This document shows, piece by piece, positions 24,012-34,206 of a stretch of 64,000 bases of DNA; the stretch's first letter is position 1, and the number at the start of each line of letters is the position of its first letter. A program made the translations under genes and the position numbers. This DNA comes from Pelecanus crispus (taxonomy: Eukaryota; Chordata; Aves; Pelecaniformes; Pelecanidae), in assembly GCF_030463565.1 (NCBI RefSeq), contig NC_134675.1, positions 19,489,862 to 19,553,861 on the forward strand, written 5' to 3'. Under the pieces are notes generated by a model that saw nothing but the letters and a program-made list of their open reading frames with translations, did not search any database and was not told the origin of the DNA.

Positions 24012-24434
24012 CTAGTTTAAAGCCCTCTCAATGAGCCCTGCCAACTCATGGGCGAGAATCCTTTTCCCCTTTGGAGACAGCTGATCTCCATCTGCTGCCA
24101 GCAGGCCCGGTGCCATGTAAACCTCCCCATGATCGAAAAAACCGAAATTCCACTGATGGCACCATCCTCTGAGCCACCTGTTAATCAGATGAGTTTTCCT
24201 GGTCCTTTCAGCATTCTTCCCTGCCATTGATGGGATAGAGGAAAACACTATCTGTGCTCCCGATCCTGCAACCAATCGTCCCTGAAGTCCCTTTTGATTG
24301 CTTTAGGACTTCTCTCTGTAATCTCATCACTGCCAACCTGTACAACCAGCAACGGGTAATAATTGGAGGGCCTTACGAGATCAGGGAGTTTCATAGTAAC
24401 GTCTGTTTTTTCTGTTTGTGGATGATGATGCCGA
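24012..24434 (-). pseudogene. CR1 ORF1 C-terminal esterase-like domain
   Basis: Two overlapping frames give a VVQVGSDEI motif (near 24340) and, about 80 codons later, LSPKGKRILAHEL before the ORF1 stop at 24012-24014. A hydrophobic V-Q-V-G-S-D block and an L-S-x-x-G-K-x-x-x-A block are typical of the SGNH-esterase-like C-terminal domain of some CR1/L2 ORF1 proteins. The frameshift near 24260 makes it inactive. Confidence 0.75.
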
Positions 24435-24476
24435 TGTCTCCTGGTTTCAGCTAGGATAGAGTCAATTTTCTTCCTA

Positions 24477-24690
24477 ATTGTACCTCGCACGGGTACGTGA
24501 GTTGCAAGGAAAAACAATCACAAAAGGGGGTTCTTCCAGGAAAACTGCTGCTCCGGTTTCCAGTGAGCAGTTCCCCAGACAGAGTAAAAGGTCTGATCTT
24601 CTGATCTTCATGAAGGGACTTCTGACCCATATTTGCAAGTGAATAACGAATACTGTGACCAGGACTAGAGGGGCCCTGTCTCCAGCCAGG
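24477..24690 (+). pseudogene. ERVL-like gag tail fragment
   Basis: Matches the segment before protease in the other ERVL-like copies (for example 34490-34680), with diverged and shifted frames. No domain call is possible from it alone. Confidence 0.6.
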
Positions 24691-25178
24691 TGGAAGAAAG
24701 GGACAACCGGGTTTCTTGGACTGTGTGGATTCAATGGCCTGGCACATGGGACCCACAGGACTAGAAGGCTCTAGTGGACACTGGTGCACAGTGTACCCTA
24801 ATGCCATCAAGCTGCCCCCTGTATGGGGCAGAACCCACCTGTATTTCTGGAGTGACAGGGGGATCCCAACAGCTAACTGCACTGGAGGCCGAAGTGAGCC
24901 TAACTGGGAATGAGTGGGAGAAGCACCCCATTGTGACTGGCCCAGAGGCCCCGTGCATCCTTGGCATAGACTACCTCAGGAGAGGGTATTTCAAGGACCC
25001 AAAAGGGTACCGGTGGGCTTTTGGTATAGCTGCCTTGGAGATGGAGGAAATTAAACAGCTGTCCACCTTGTCCGGTCTCTCGGAGGACCCTTCTGTTGTG
25101 GGGTTGCTGAGGGTCAAAGAACAACATGTACCGATTGCTACCACAACGGTGCACCGGCGGCAATATCGCACCAACTGA
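24691..25178 (+). pseudogene. ERVL-like aspartic protease
   Basis: The open frame 24774-25178 starts within the active-site block VDTGAQCTLMPSS (the track-style Met replaces V) with the D-T-G-A catalytic motif. About 85 residues later comes ILGIDYLRRG, the conserved I-L-G-x-D flap-side motif of retroviral proteases. A TGA stop at 25176-25178 separates it from the RT. Cleaves Gag-Pol in a live virus, but this copy is isolated and inactive. Confidence 0.85.
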
Positions 25179-25538
25179 AACTCCCTGATTCCCATCCATA
25201 AGCTGATTCGTCGACTAGAGAGCCAAGGAATGATCAATAAGGCTCGCTCACCCTTTAACAGTCCCATATGGCCAGTGCGAAACTCTAATGGGGAGTGGAG
25301 ACTAACAGTAGACTATCGTGGCCTGAACAAAGTCACACCACCACTGAGTGCTGCTGTGCTGGACATGCTAGAACTTGAAACCAAACTGGAATCAAAGGCA
25401 GCCAAGTGGTATGCCACAATTGTCATCGCTAATGCTTTTTTCTCCATCCCTTTGGCAGCAGAGTGCAGGCCCCTGTTTGCTTTCACTTGGAGGGGCGTCC
25501 AGTACACCTGGAATCGACTGTCGCGGGGTGAAAACACA
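25179..25538 (+). pseudogene. ERVL-like reverse transcriptase N-terminal fragment
   Basis: Open 25230-25679. NSPIWPVRNSNGEWRLTVDYRGLN is present in order (quoted here only as its start NSPIWPV and end VDYRGLN), then AAKWYATIVIANAFFSIPL, where the first catalytic aspartate of the A motif (D-I-x-N-A-F-F in other copies) is changed to V. The frame ends where the sequence jumps into the primer-binding site of an inverted LTR. No YIDD box remains. Confidence 0.85.
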
Positions 25539-25556
25539 GCCCCCTGTTGGGCACCA
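25539..25556 (-). promoter_or_regulatory. Primer-binding site (tRNA-Lys-like) of the inverted LTR
   Basis: On the minus strand it reads TGGTGCCCAACAGGGGGC, 8 bases after the LTR end. It is close to the lysine tRNA-1,2 site TGGCGCCCAACGTGGGGC. The GCCCC at its inner edge is also the last part of the RT sequence CACAGCCCC, so the junction has 5 bp of microhomology. Confidence 0.75.
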
Positions 25557-25564
25557 GAAAGGAC

Positions 25565-26095
25565 TGTTGTGGTTAAACCCGGCAGGCAGCTAATCACCAC
25601 ACAGCCATTCGCTCACTCCCCTCCCTCTCCAGTGGGATGGGGAGAGAATTGGAAAAAAAAAGTAAAATTCGTGGGTTGAGATAAAGACAGTTTAATAGGA
25701 CAGAAAAGGAAGGGAAAATAATAATAATATACAAAGCAAGTGATGCACAATGCAATTGCTCACCACCCACTGACCGACACCCAGCCAGATCCCAAACAGC
25801 GGTTCTCTGCCCCCCAGCCAACTCCCCCCAGTTTATACACTGAGCATGACGTCATATGGTATGGAATAGCCCTTTGGTCAGTTTGGGTCAACTGTCTTGG
25901 CTATGCCCCCTCCCAGCTTCTTGTGCACCTGGCAGAGCATGGCAAGCTGAAAAGTCCTTGACTAGCCTAAGCACTACTTAGCAACAACTAAAACATCAGT
26001 GTGTTATCAGCATTTTTCTCATGCTAAATCCAAAACCCAGCACTATGCCAGCTACTAGGAAGAAAATTAACTCTATCCCAGCTGAAACCAGGACA
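25565..26095 (-). repeat. LTR of the shared ERVL-like family, minus orientation
   Basis: TGTTGTGGTTAAACCC to ...CTGAAACCAGGACA. CRE intact: TGACGTCA at 25847-25854. The TATA region is altered (TTTATACAC on the + strand). Confidence 0.93.
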
Positions 26096-26528
26096 CTATG
26101 TTATATATTCAGGGGCATGGCAGATTCCTATCTCTAGCATGTTGAAAATTTTTGGTTATTCATGATGCTGTTACAGGTTTTTGTGCAGCAAGAAACTCCT
26201 TGGCTTGCAAAAACTTAGTGTGTTCCCAAACAGAACTTTCTTTGTGTACAACAGTTGATGTTCCAAATGTTGCACAATGCTAATTTGAGGCCAAAGGCTT
26301 CTGTTTCATAACAAACCCTGGGTGACACTCCTTATTACTTAGGGGAAACAGGCTCACTGAAAAGTACTAAAAGTCTCATGTTATCCTCCAGACCTGTATT
26401 TTAAATTGGCCCATTGCAACTCAGCAGTTTGATAGACTGAGAAAGAATATGTGCAAGAGAGAGCTCAGTATCTTTCTGAGTTTTTCAGTAAGTTTTATGC
26501 TTTTTACAATTAGGTCAATTCATATTGA
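26096..26528. other. Unannotated spacer
   Basis: AT-rich sequence with no recognised repeat or gene. It replaces the R-U5 part of the next LTR. Confidence 0.5.
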
Positions 26529-26759
26529 TTAAGTGGAATATCCCTTTGGCCAGTTTGGATCAGCTGCCTTGCTGTGCCCCCTCCCAGCTTCTTGCTGGCA
26601 GGGCATGAGAAGCTGAAAAGTCCTTGACTAGCATAAGCACTACTTAGCAACAACTAAAAATTCAGTGTGTTATCAGCATTATTCTTATCCTAAATCCAAA
26701 ACACAGCACTATGCCAGCTACTAGGAAGAAAATTAACTATCCCAGCCGAAACCAGGTCA
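26529..26759 (-). repeat. Truncated 3' LTR (U3 only) of minus-strand provirus
   Basis: Contains the U3 start and upstream half (CTTGACTAGCATAAGC, GCCCCCTCCCAGCTTC), but TATA, R and U5 are missing. Internal sequence GTATCCACCCCTTATTC follows at 26760. Confidence 0.88.
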
Positions 26760-27174
26760 GTATCCACCCCTTATTCTATACCATATACGTCATGCCCAGG
26801 TCCTACCCATTCCAAAACATTCCAATTAATCACCTCCAATTCTCTTTTCTCTTGATATATACACAGAGATATCATTCCCTTTATCTATGGGCCATCCCTC
26901 TAAAACGTCCATTGAGTTCATTTAGTCCATGACTTTGGGCTCCATCTGTCATCACAGTCTTTCAGAGCAGGAGAGATGGTGTGCTGTGTTGGATTGTTGC
27001 ATGCTGAAGTCAGTTCTGGTTCCATCACTGCTGCACTTCTTTGCTCGGTTTCATCAAAGTTCATTCTTCACTAATCTGGGTGATTCTTACTGTAAAATTG
27101 TTGATATGGCCTATAGAAACCATAAAAGAGACGACATACAGTATTACATAGCAATTAACATCATACCATTCAGT
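26760..27174 (-). other. 3' non-coding region of ERVL-like provirus
   Basis: Between the integrase stop and 3' LTR; it matches 37741-38238 and 52698-53098 in the sister copies. No env, dUTPase or other frame is recognisable in any of the three. Confidence 0.75.
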
Positions 27175-28665
27175 TCATTGGCTATTTTCACCCAAAACCA
27201 AATCACCTTGAGGTACACATCAGACTTCCCCATCCTTTTGCATCACCCACCAAGTGCACAAAGGTCCTTGAGCAAAAGCAATGCCACAGATGGGTTTGCC
27301 TTTGCCCAAGGCAGGAGTAAACCACACTGTCTTCCTGCTGTGGTTTAGCCCCTGCCAGCAACCAGCACCACACAGCCGCTCGCTCAACCTCCCACCCTGG
27401 TGGGATAGGGAGAGAATCAGAAGGGCAAAAGTAAGAAAACTCATGGGTTAAGAACAGTTTAATAATTGAAATAAAATAATTAAAATAGCAATAAAAAATG
27501 TAATGAAAAGGAGAACGAGAGAGAGAGAAACAAAACCACAAAAAAAAAAGGTGATGCAACTGGTCACAACCCACCGAAGGATGCCCAGCCAGTCCCTGAG
27601 CAGCAATAGCTGCCACCCAGCCAACTGGCCCCAGTTTACATACTGAGCATGACATCATATGGTATGGAATAGCCCTTTGGTCAGTTTGGGTCAACTATCC
27701 TGGCTGTGCACCCTGCCAGCTTCTTGTGCACCTGGCAGAGCATGGCAAGCTGAAAAGTCCTTGACTAGTGCAAGCAGTACTTAGCAACAACTAAAACATC
27801 AGTGTGATATCAATATAATTTTCATACTAAATCCAAAACATAGCACTATGCCAGCTACTGGGAAGAAAATTAATTCTATCCCGGGACACTTCCCCAGCAT
27901 ATTTTTCATGTGCACTACAGGGACTTTATCTCCTTCTACAGTACGTAAAAGTGTTGATCGGGCAGGGCCAGCTCGATTGGCAGATCCCCTAGTGTTGACT
28001 AACCAGGTGGCTTTTGCCAAATGTGTATCCCAATGTTTGAATGTCCCACCACCCATTGCTCTCAGGGGAGTCCATTGTATTGTTCGATTTTCCTGGAGGC
28101 TGGTGCATGATAGCAGATGTGATATACCCACTCAATGCCATGCTCCTTGGCCCAGGTGTCTATGAGGTTGTTTCAGAAATTAGTCTCATTGTCTGACTCG
28201 ATTCTTTCTGGGGTGCCATATCACCACAGGTCTTGCTTTTCAAGGCCCAGGACAGCATTCCAGGCAGTGGCATGGGGCACGGGATATGTTTCCAGCTATC
28301 TGGTGGTTGCTTCCACCATTGCAAGCACATGGCGCTTGCCATGGCGGGTTTGTGGCAGTGTGCTATAATCAATCTGCCAGGCCCACCAAGCTATAAATAA
28401 TTCACCCTTATGTTGCCAGTCCAGATCCACCTGAGCCACTTCAATCTTAGCAGCCTGATCCACCTGCTGGTTCTTTTGATGTTCTTCAGTGGCCCAACTC
28501 TTGGGTACGTGAGCATCTACATGATGTACTTTTACAACCAGGTTCTCTACCCAGGCAGCAATATCTGTCCACAATGTGGCAGCCCAGATGGGTTTCCTCT
28601 CTGCTGCCAGTTGCTCTGCTTCCATTGCTGCAACCAACCGCACAGGGCATTTGCCACCATCCATG
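27175..28665 (-). pseudogene. ERVL-like integrase and RNase H end, interrupted
   Basis: Read on the minus strand, the RNase H end (ENLVVKVHHVDAHVP) joins directly to WQIDYSTLPQ of the integrase core. The HHCC zinc-binding region present in the sister copies (HDTSGHQGRD ... CETC) is deleted. The core continues in pieces to the C-terminal PGCTWWVM segment and stop near 27175. A solo LTR splits it at 27336-27888. Inactive. Confidence 0.85.
27336..27888 (-). mobile_element. Solo LTR nested in integrase of minus-strand provirus
   Basis: TGCTGTGGTTTAGCC to ...CCCGGGACA, flanked by CTTCC (27331-27335 and 27889-27893). About 10 bp near its U3 start are deleted. CRE decayed to TGACATCA (27650-27657); the (ATT)n part is largely replaced by a GA-rich run near 27508-27530. 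Confidence 0.93.
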
Positions 28666-30018
28666 AGTCAGTATAGAGATAAAGGACTGGCCACTTTTCT
28701 CATTCAGCAATATCTAAAGCCAGCTGGATGGCTTTCACCTCTGCAAACTGACTCGACTCCCCTTCTCCTTCAGCAGTTTCTGCGACTTGTCGTATAGGAC
28801 TCCATACAGCAGCCTTCCACCTCTAATGCTTTCCCACAAGACGACAGGACCCATCAGTGAACAGGGCATATTGCTTCTCGTTTTCTGGCAGTTTATTATA
28901 CAGTGGAGCTTCTTCAGCAGAATTTACCCCCCTTCTTTAGCGACGTTCCACAATCTTTGCCTTCTGGCCAGTCCATGATCACTTAAAAGATTCCTGGGTG
29001 ACTGGGGTTTCCTATTTGAACCCGTTGTGCGATTAGTGTAACCCACTTACTCCACGTAGCATCAGTTGCATGATGTGTAGAGGGGACCCTCCCTTTGAAC
29101 ATCCAGCACCGGCAGTCGGGGTGCCAGCAGGAGCTGTGCTTCAGTACCAACCACTTCTGAAGCAGCTCGAACCCCTTCATATGCTGCCAATATATCCTTC
29201 TCAGTTGGAGTATAGCGGTCCTCGGATCCTCTGTATCTCCTACTCCAAAACCCTAGGGGTCGACCTCGAGTCTCCCCTGGGGCTTTCTGCCAGAGGCTCC
29301 AGGTAGGGCCATTCTCCCCGGCTGCGGTGTAGAGCACATTTTTAATATCCTGCCCTGCCCAGACTGGCCCAAAGGCTACTGCATGAACATTTAATTTGTT
29401 CAAAGGCTTGTTGTTGCTCAGGGCCCCATTTGAATTCGTTCTTCTTCCCGGTCACCTGATAGAAAGGCCTTGCGATCAGACTGTAATTTGGAATATGCAT
29501 TCTCCAAAAACCCACAACGCCTAAGAAAGCTTGTGTTTCCTTTTTGCTAGTTGGTGGGGACATGGCTGTTATTTTGTTGGTCACACCCATTGGGATCTGA
29601 TGACATCCATCTTGCCATTTTATTCCTAGAAATTGTATCTCTTCTGCTGTGTTGCCCAATACAATGATGTCATCAGTGTTGCAGATGTTCTGGAGCTTCA
29701 CCCTGTTACAGTCCAGCCTGGATCAGTCCATGGCAAGTGGTAGGGCTGTGTTTCCACCCCTGCGACAGTTGATTCCAAGTGTACTGGACGCCCCTCCAAG
29801 TGTAAGAAAACTGGGGCCTGCACTCTGCTGCCAAAGGGATTGAGAAAAACTAGAATTAAAAATTAGTAATATCATCTGTGGCATACCACTTGGCTGCCTT
29901 TGACTCCAGTTTGTTTTGAAGTTCTAGCATGTCCAGCACAGCAGCACTCAGTGGTGGTGTGACTTTGTTCAGGCCACGATAGTCTACTGTTAGTCTCCAC
30001 TCCCCATTAGACTTTTGC
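28666..30018 (-). pseudogene. ERVL-like reverse transcriptase and RNase H remnant
   Basis: 29701-29342 and 29403-29062 keep pieces of the RT thumb/connection and RNase H (GVVGFWRMHIPNYS, WGPEQQQAFEQIK, GRPLGFWSRRYRG). Near 28860-28850 a CSLMGPVVLW-type block corresponds to the FTDGSC RNase H motif read out of frame. The YIDD region near 29660 is damaged (a D-D-I-I-V remnant), and the stretch 29700-29870 is rearranged. Multiple stops and shifts. Confidence 0.8.
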
Positions 30019-30023
30019 ACTGT

Positions 30024-30585
30024 TGTCCTGGTGTCGGCTGGGATAGTTAATTTTCTTCCTAGTAGCAGGCATAGTGCTGTGTTTTGGATTTAGTAGGAGA
30101 AGAATGCTGATAACACACTGATGTTTTTAGTTGTTGCTAAGTACTGCTTATGCTAGTCAAGGACTTTTCAGCTTCCCATGCTCTGCCAGGTGCACAAGAA
30201 GCTGGGAGGGGGCACAGCCAGAATAGTTGATCCAAACTGCCCAAAGGGCTATTCCATACCATATGATGTCATGCTCAGTATATAAACTGGGGGGGGGGTT
30301 GGCCGGGGAGCAGCGATCGCTGCTCAGGAAATGTCTGGGTATCGGTCGTCGGGTGGTGAGCAATCGCATTGTGCATCACTTGCTTTGTATATTGTTATCA
30401 TTATTATCATTATTATATTATTATTATTATTTTCCTTTATTTCAATTATTAAACTGTTCTTATCTCAACCCAGGAGTGTTTTTTTTCACTCTTACTCCTC
30501 CGATTCTCTCCCCCATCCCATCGGGGTAGGGGTAGTGAGCGCGTGGCTGTGGTTCTTAGTTGCTGGCTGGGGCTAAATCACGACA
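30024..30585 (+). mobile_element. Solo LTR nested in RT of minus-strand provirus
   Basis: TGTCCTGGTGTCGGC to ...AAATCACGACA, flanked by ACTGT (30019-30023) and ACTGG (30586-30590), a 5-bp duplication with one later change. CRE decayed to TGATGTCA (30264-30271); perfect 18-bp palindrome GAGCAGCGATCGCTGCTC just downstream of the TATA box and G-run. Confidence 0.93.
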
Positions 30586-31140
30586 ACTGGCCATATGGGA
30601 CTGTTAAAGGGTGAGCGAGCCTTGTTGATCATTCCTTGGCTCTCTAGTCGATGAATCAGCTTATGGATGGGAATCAGGGAGTCTCGGTTGGTGCGATATT
30701 GCCGCCTGTGCACTGTTGTGGTAGCGATTGGCACCTGTTGTTCCTCAACCTTCAGCAACCCTACAACAGAAGGGTCCTCCGAGAGACCGGGCAAGGTGGA
30801 GAGCTGTTTAATTTCCTCCATCTCCAAGGTGGCTATACCAAAAGCCCACCGGTACCCTTTTAGGTCCTTGAAATACCCTCTCCTGAGGCAGGCTATACCA
30901 AGGATGCACGGGGCCTCTGGGCCAGTTACAATGGGGTGCTTCTCCCACTCATTCCCAGTTAGGCTCACTTCGGCCTCCAGTGCAGTTAGCTGTTGGGATC
31001 CCCCTGTCACTCCAGAAATACAGGTGGGTTCTGCCCCATACAGGGGGCAGCTTGATGGCATTAGGGTACACTGTGCACCAGTGTCCACTAGAGCCTTCTA
31101 GTCCTGTGGGTCCCATGTGCCAGGCCATTGAATCCACACA
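30586..31140 (-). pseudogene. ERVL-like protease and RT start
   Basis: Open 31088-30573. DTGAQCTLMPSS at the start, ILGIACLRRG about 87 residues on, where the conserved aspartate after I-L-G-I is alanine. It then runs without a stop into NSPIWPV at the RT start. The solo LTR at 30585 cuts it. Confidence 0.87.
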
Positions 31141-33142
31141 GTCCAGGAAACCCGGTTGTCCCTTTCCTCCACCTGGCTGGAGACAGGGCCCCTCTAGTCC
31201 TGGTCATAATATTCGTTATTCACTCCTTGTAAATGCAAATCAAAAGTCCCTTGATTAAGATCAGAAGTAAAATCAGCCCTTTTACACCGTCTGGGGAACT
31301 GCCCACTGGAACTTGGAGCAGCAGTTTTACTCAAAGAACCCCCTTTTGTGATTGTTTTTCATTGCAACTGTTATACCCATGCATCTAGGGTCAAAGTAGT
31401 TTTTCCATCCCACTTCTTCGTGTCCTCTCCATGGTCACGCAGGTAAAACCACAGGGTGCCCCGTGGTGTGTATCCACTATATCCTCTCTCCTGAGCATAG
31501 GGACGCTTACTCGTAATGGTTAGATACTGGTCCGCACAGGTGGGGAGTAGGTTATATCCTCTCTGAGTTGCTGGATCTCCCAGGACATTTTTTCAAACAG
31601 TTTTTCCACAGCCGAGACACAGGCCCGTAGGGAGGAAGAGAGACTTTCTTCATTTTGCCAGAGTTGGCCAGCCAATTCATCCACCCTTGGTTCCTCTCCA
31701 TCTTTCCAGGTCATTACTGCCAATGAGTTGGCATGTGGTGATGGTGTGCTCTGTACAAACTTCTGACGCATGGGTCGTGTGCACCTGACTTCATCTGGAT
31801 CTTTGGATAACTGCTCATTGTTCAAGTCTCTATAAATCAACTCCAGCATGGCTAATTCCCTCAGGTACTGGATACCTCTCTCCATGGTGTTCCACTTGCC
31901 TGGGTGACATATGACATCTTCCTTGAAGGGATACCTTTCCTTCACGCCTGACAGGAGTCGCCTCCAGAGGCTGAGGGCTTGTGCTCCTTTTCCAATCGCT
32001 TTGTCAATGCCCCCTTCCCTAGAAAGGAATCCCAGCTACTTGGCTTCCCTGCCCTCTAATTCCAGGCTACTGGCCCCATTATCCCAGCATCAGAGCAGCC
32101 AGGTGACAGTGTGCTTGCCTGGACGATGACTGAAATCTTTTCGCATATCTCACAGTTCACTCAGGGTAGGGATCGGGTGGTTACCATCTCATTTATGGGT
32201 TCTGCCTCTTCCTCCTCCTGTTCTCATTGTGGCCGTGGTTCATCTTCATCCCTTACTAAACGAGCCAATCTTCTTCTGTATTTCTTCTTGTGTGTAGGGG
32301 CGACTGATACCAGCATGGGTTGCTTCTCTGATTCAGCCACAGTGCCTGTTTCTGGAGTTTGAATAGCCGCAGTGCCTGTCACTGGGGTTAGAGTCGCTGC
32401 AGTGCCTGTTGACAAGGTTTGAGTAGCTGCAGTGCCTGTCACGGTGGTTGGAGTAGTTGCAGTGCCTGTCGCTGGAGTTAGAGTCACTGGAGTGCCCGTC
32501 ATGGGGGTTGGAGTAGCCACAGTGCCTGTCGCGGGGGTTGGACTAGCCACAGTGCCCCTCCTGGGGGTAGATCTCTGGATGGTATCCTTAAGTAGTTGTT
32601 TAACCCTAAACAAGACCTGAACCGCATTCAGGGGACATAGCAATAGGACCATACTGGTTTGAACATCCCAAGGATATTCAAAATTCTCAAGAGCTGTTGT
32701 AACTAGCCTGAAGGAGAAAGGCAAGGTGAAGGAGCGGGGGAAGGTGTCCCCCTCTGTCTCCCCCATAGATCGGTTCTCTGAGGAGAAAAGGTAAAAAGTG
32801 TAATTATTAATAGTTTCCAAGATGGCTCCAGAAGTACGGGGATGATGGCAGTGCTGAGTACAATCTCATGACCAATAATTTTATCATACCATAAGCCAGT
32901 GTTACACAGCACAGCAAAGCGATACCTTTAATCCAGCTCCCATTGGTGATAACCAGCACCACAGGGAGTGTGTATGGCAAGTAAGGTGTTACATAGCACA
33001 GCTCTGAGAACAAGCACAACAACTTTGAGAGCAAATAAAACAACATTATGACCAGTGACTATTAAACTAATATAATGAATGCTTATCACAAATTTGTTTT
33101 AACACGCTCTGGTCAGATCTGTCATTATCTAGAACCCTTCGG
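31141..33142 (-). pseudogene. ERVL-like gag and leader with broken frames
   Basis: The frame 32820-32224 (198 codons) contains hydrophobic and basic segments, a 10-residue tandem repeat and ends in HKKKYRRRLARLVRDEDEP. The frame 31945-31520 is the next gag part (MKERYPFKEDVICHPGKWNT start). No cysteine-histidine zinc knuckle is visible. Compared with the sister at 57604-57098, the capsid-like middle (the MGKYLGQWAPPMFW to GLADAYRALF part) is absent here and the repeat occupies its place. Confidence 0.75.
32341..32580 (-). repeat. 30-bp tandem repeat in ERVL-like gag (8 units)
   Basis: Units begin with AGTGCCTGTC at 32341, 32371, 32401, 32431, 32461, 32491, 32521 and 32551, an exact 30-bp period. 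On the minus strand it encodes a 10-residue T-G-T-x-x-T-x-T-P-x unit in frame. Confidence 0.95.
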
Positions 33143-33160
33143 GCCCCACACTGGGTGCCA
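33143..33160 (-). promoter_or_regulatory. Primer-binding site (tRNA-Lys-like)
   Basis: Minus strand TGGCACCCAGTGTGGGGC, 8 bases from the LTR end. It differs at 3 of 18 positions from the lysine tRNA-1,2 site, and the changes look like transitions. Confidence 0.8.
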
Positions 33161-33168
33161 GAAAGGAC

Positions 33169-33728
33169 TGTTGTGGTTTAACCTGGCAGGCAGCTAAACA
33201 CCACACAGTCGTTCGCTCACTCCCCTCCCTCTCCAGTGGGATAGGGAGAGAATCAGAAAAAAAAAGTAAAATTCGTGGATTGAGGTAAAGACAGTTTAAC
33301 AGGACAGAAAAGGAAGGGAAAATAATAATAATTATAATAATAATATTGATGATAAAAGAATATACAAAACAATGATGCACAATGCAATTCCTCACCACCT
33401 GCCGACCAACACCCAGACAGTTCCTGAGCAGCGGTTCTCTGCCCCCCAGCCAACTCCCCCCAGTTTATATACTGAGCATGACATCATATGGTATGGAATA
33501 GCCCTTTGGTCAGTTTGGATCAACTCTTCTGGCTGTGCCCCCTCCCAGTTCCTTGTGTACCTGGCAGAGCATGGGAAGCTGAAAAGTCCTTGACTAGCAT
33601 AAGCACTACTTAGCAACAACTAAAAACATCAGTGTGTTATCAACATTATTCTCATAGTAAATCCAAAACCCAGCACTATGCCAGCTACTAGGAAGAAAAT
33701 TAACTCTATCCCAGCCAAAACCAGGACA
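33169..33728 (-). repeat. 5' LTR of minus-strand ERVL-like provirus
   Basis: TGTTGTGGTTTAACC to ...CCAAAACCAGGACA. CRE decayed to TGACATCA (33479-33486); TATA TATATAAAC kept. Its transcription would run left, away from MAP3K1. Confidence 0.93.
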
Positions 33729-33921
33729 ACTTCTTTAACAGCAGCAAAATAGCACCTCTCTTACAACAGTGTACGCCCTTCTGTTCTTGTAAAATTTTAA
33801 GTCCCTTCTCCACAGCTTGGAGCTTGAAAGCAAAACTACCGAGTTGTGGTCAAGCAGAAATCTAGACTAAGAGAAAATTTTACTTGGACGTCCCCAAGGT
33901 TTCATAGAAGCTACATGGGGT
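33729..33921. other. Unassigned spacer between the two head-to-head proviruses
   Basis: About 190 bp with no recognised repeat. Not gag-like on either strand. Confidence 0.5.
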
Positions 33922-34206
33922 TTCATAGAATGCTTTGGGTTGGAAGGGACCTTTAGAGGTCATCTAGCCCAACCCCCCTGCAGTGAGCAGGGACAGCTTT
34001 AACTAGATCAGGTTGCTCAGAGCCCCATCCAACCTGACCTTGAATGTTGCCAGGGATGGGGCCTCTACTACCTCTCTGGGCAACCTGTTCCAGTGCTTGA
34101 CCACCCTCATTGTAAAAACCTTCTTTCTAATGTCTAGTCTAAATCTATTTTTCTTTAGTTTAAATCCATTATTCCTTGTTCTGTCACAACAGGCCTTGCT
34201 AAAAAG
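33922..34206 (-). mobile_element. CR1 3' fragment
   Basis: Reverse complement of 5020-5310 with few differences (TCATAGAATGCTTTGGGTTGG start on the + strand). It abuts ERVL gag sequence at 34206. Confidence 0.92.

Larger units (their letters stand above)
21701..24434 (-). mobile_element. CR1 LINE copy B with ORF1 end, endonuclease and partial RT
   Basis: The longest CR1 in the window. On the minus strand it runs from the ORF1 esterase-like region through nearly the whole ORF2 endonuclease and RT, then stops at about 21701 where copy A begins. Its 5' side is cut at 24434 by the junction with an ERV. The 3' UTR of this copy is absent. Confidence 0.9.
24435..26095. mobile_element. Inverted chimeric ERVL-like fragment: both outer ends are U3 starts
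   Basis: The left end (24435-24476) is about 40 bp of LTR start in + orientation, joined to gag-pro-RT sequence also in + orientation (about 24477-25540). This is joined to a primer-binding site and a whole LTR in minus orientation (25539-26095). So the internal part and the right-hand LTR point in opposite directions. No matching target duplication is seen (GCCGA on the left, CTATG on the right). An inversion, autointegration or template-switch origin would all fit. Confidence 0.8.
26529..33728 (-). mobile_element. ERVL-like provirus, minus strand, with two nested solo LTRs
   Basis: Read on the minus strand: 5' LTR (33728-33169), primer-binding site, gag with a minisatellite, protease, RT (split by a + strand solo LTR), RNase H, integrase (split by a second solo LTR), a 3' non-coding region and a 3' LTR cut off after U3 (26759-26529). 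No env was found. Pol order and lack of env fit ERVL-type class III elements, though the lysine-like primer site is unusual for that group. All frames are broken. Confidence 0.88.

Noticed and set aside
32341-32580. Could the regularly spaced 30-bp units be a CRISPR array?
   Set aside because: Units are directly tandem with no unique spacers, and lie in frame within an ERV gag.
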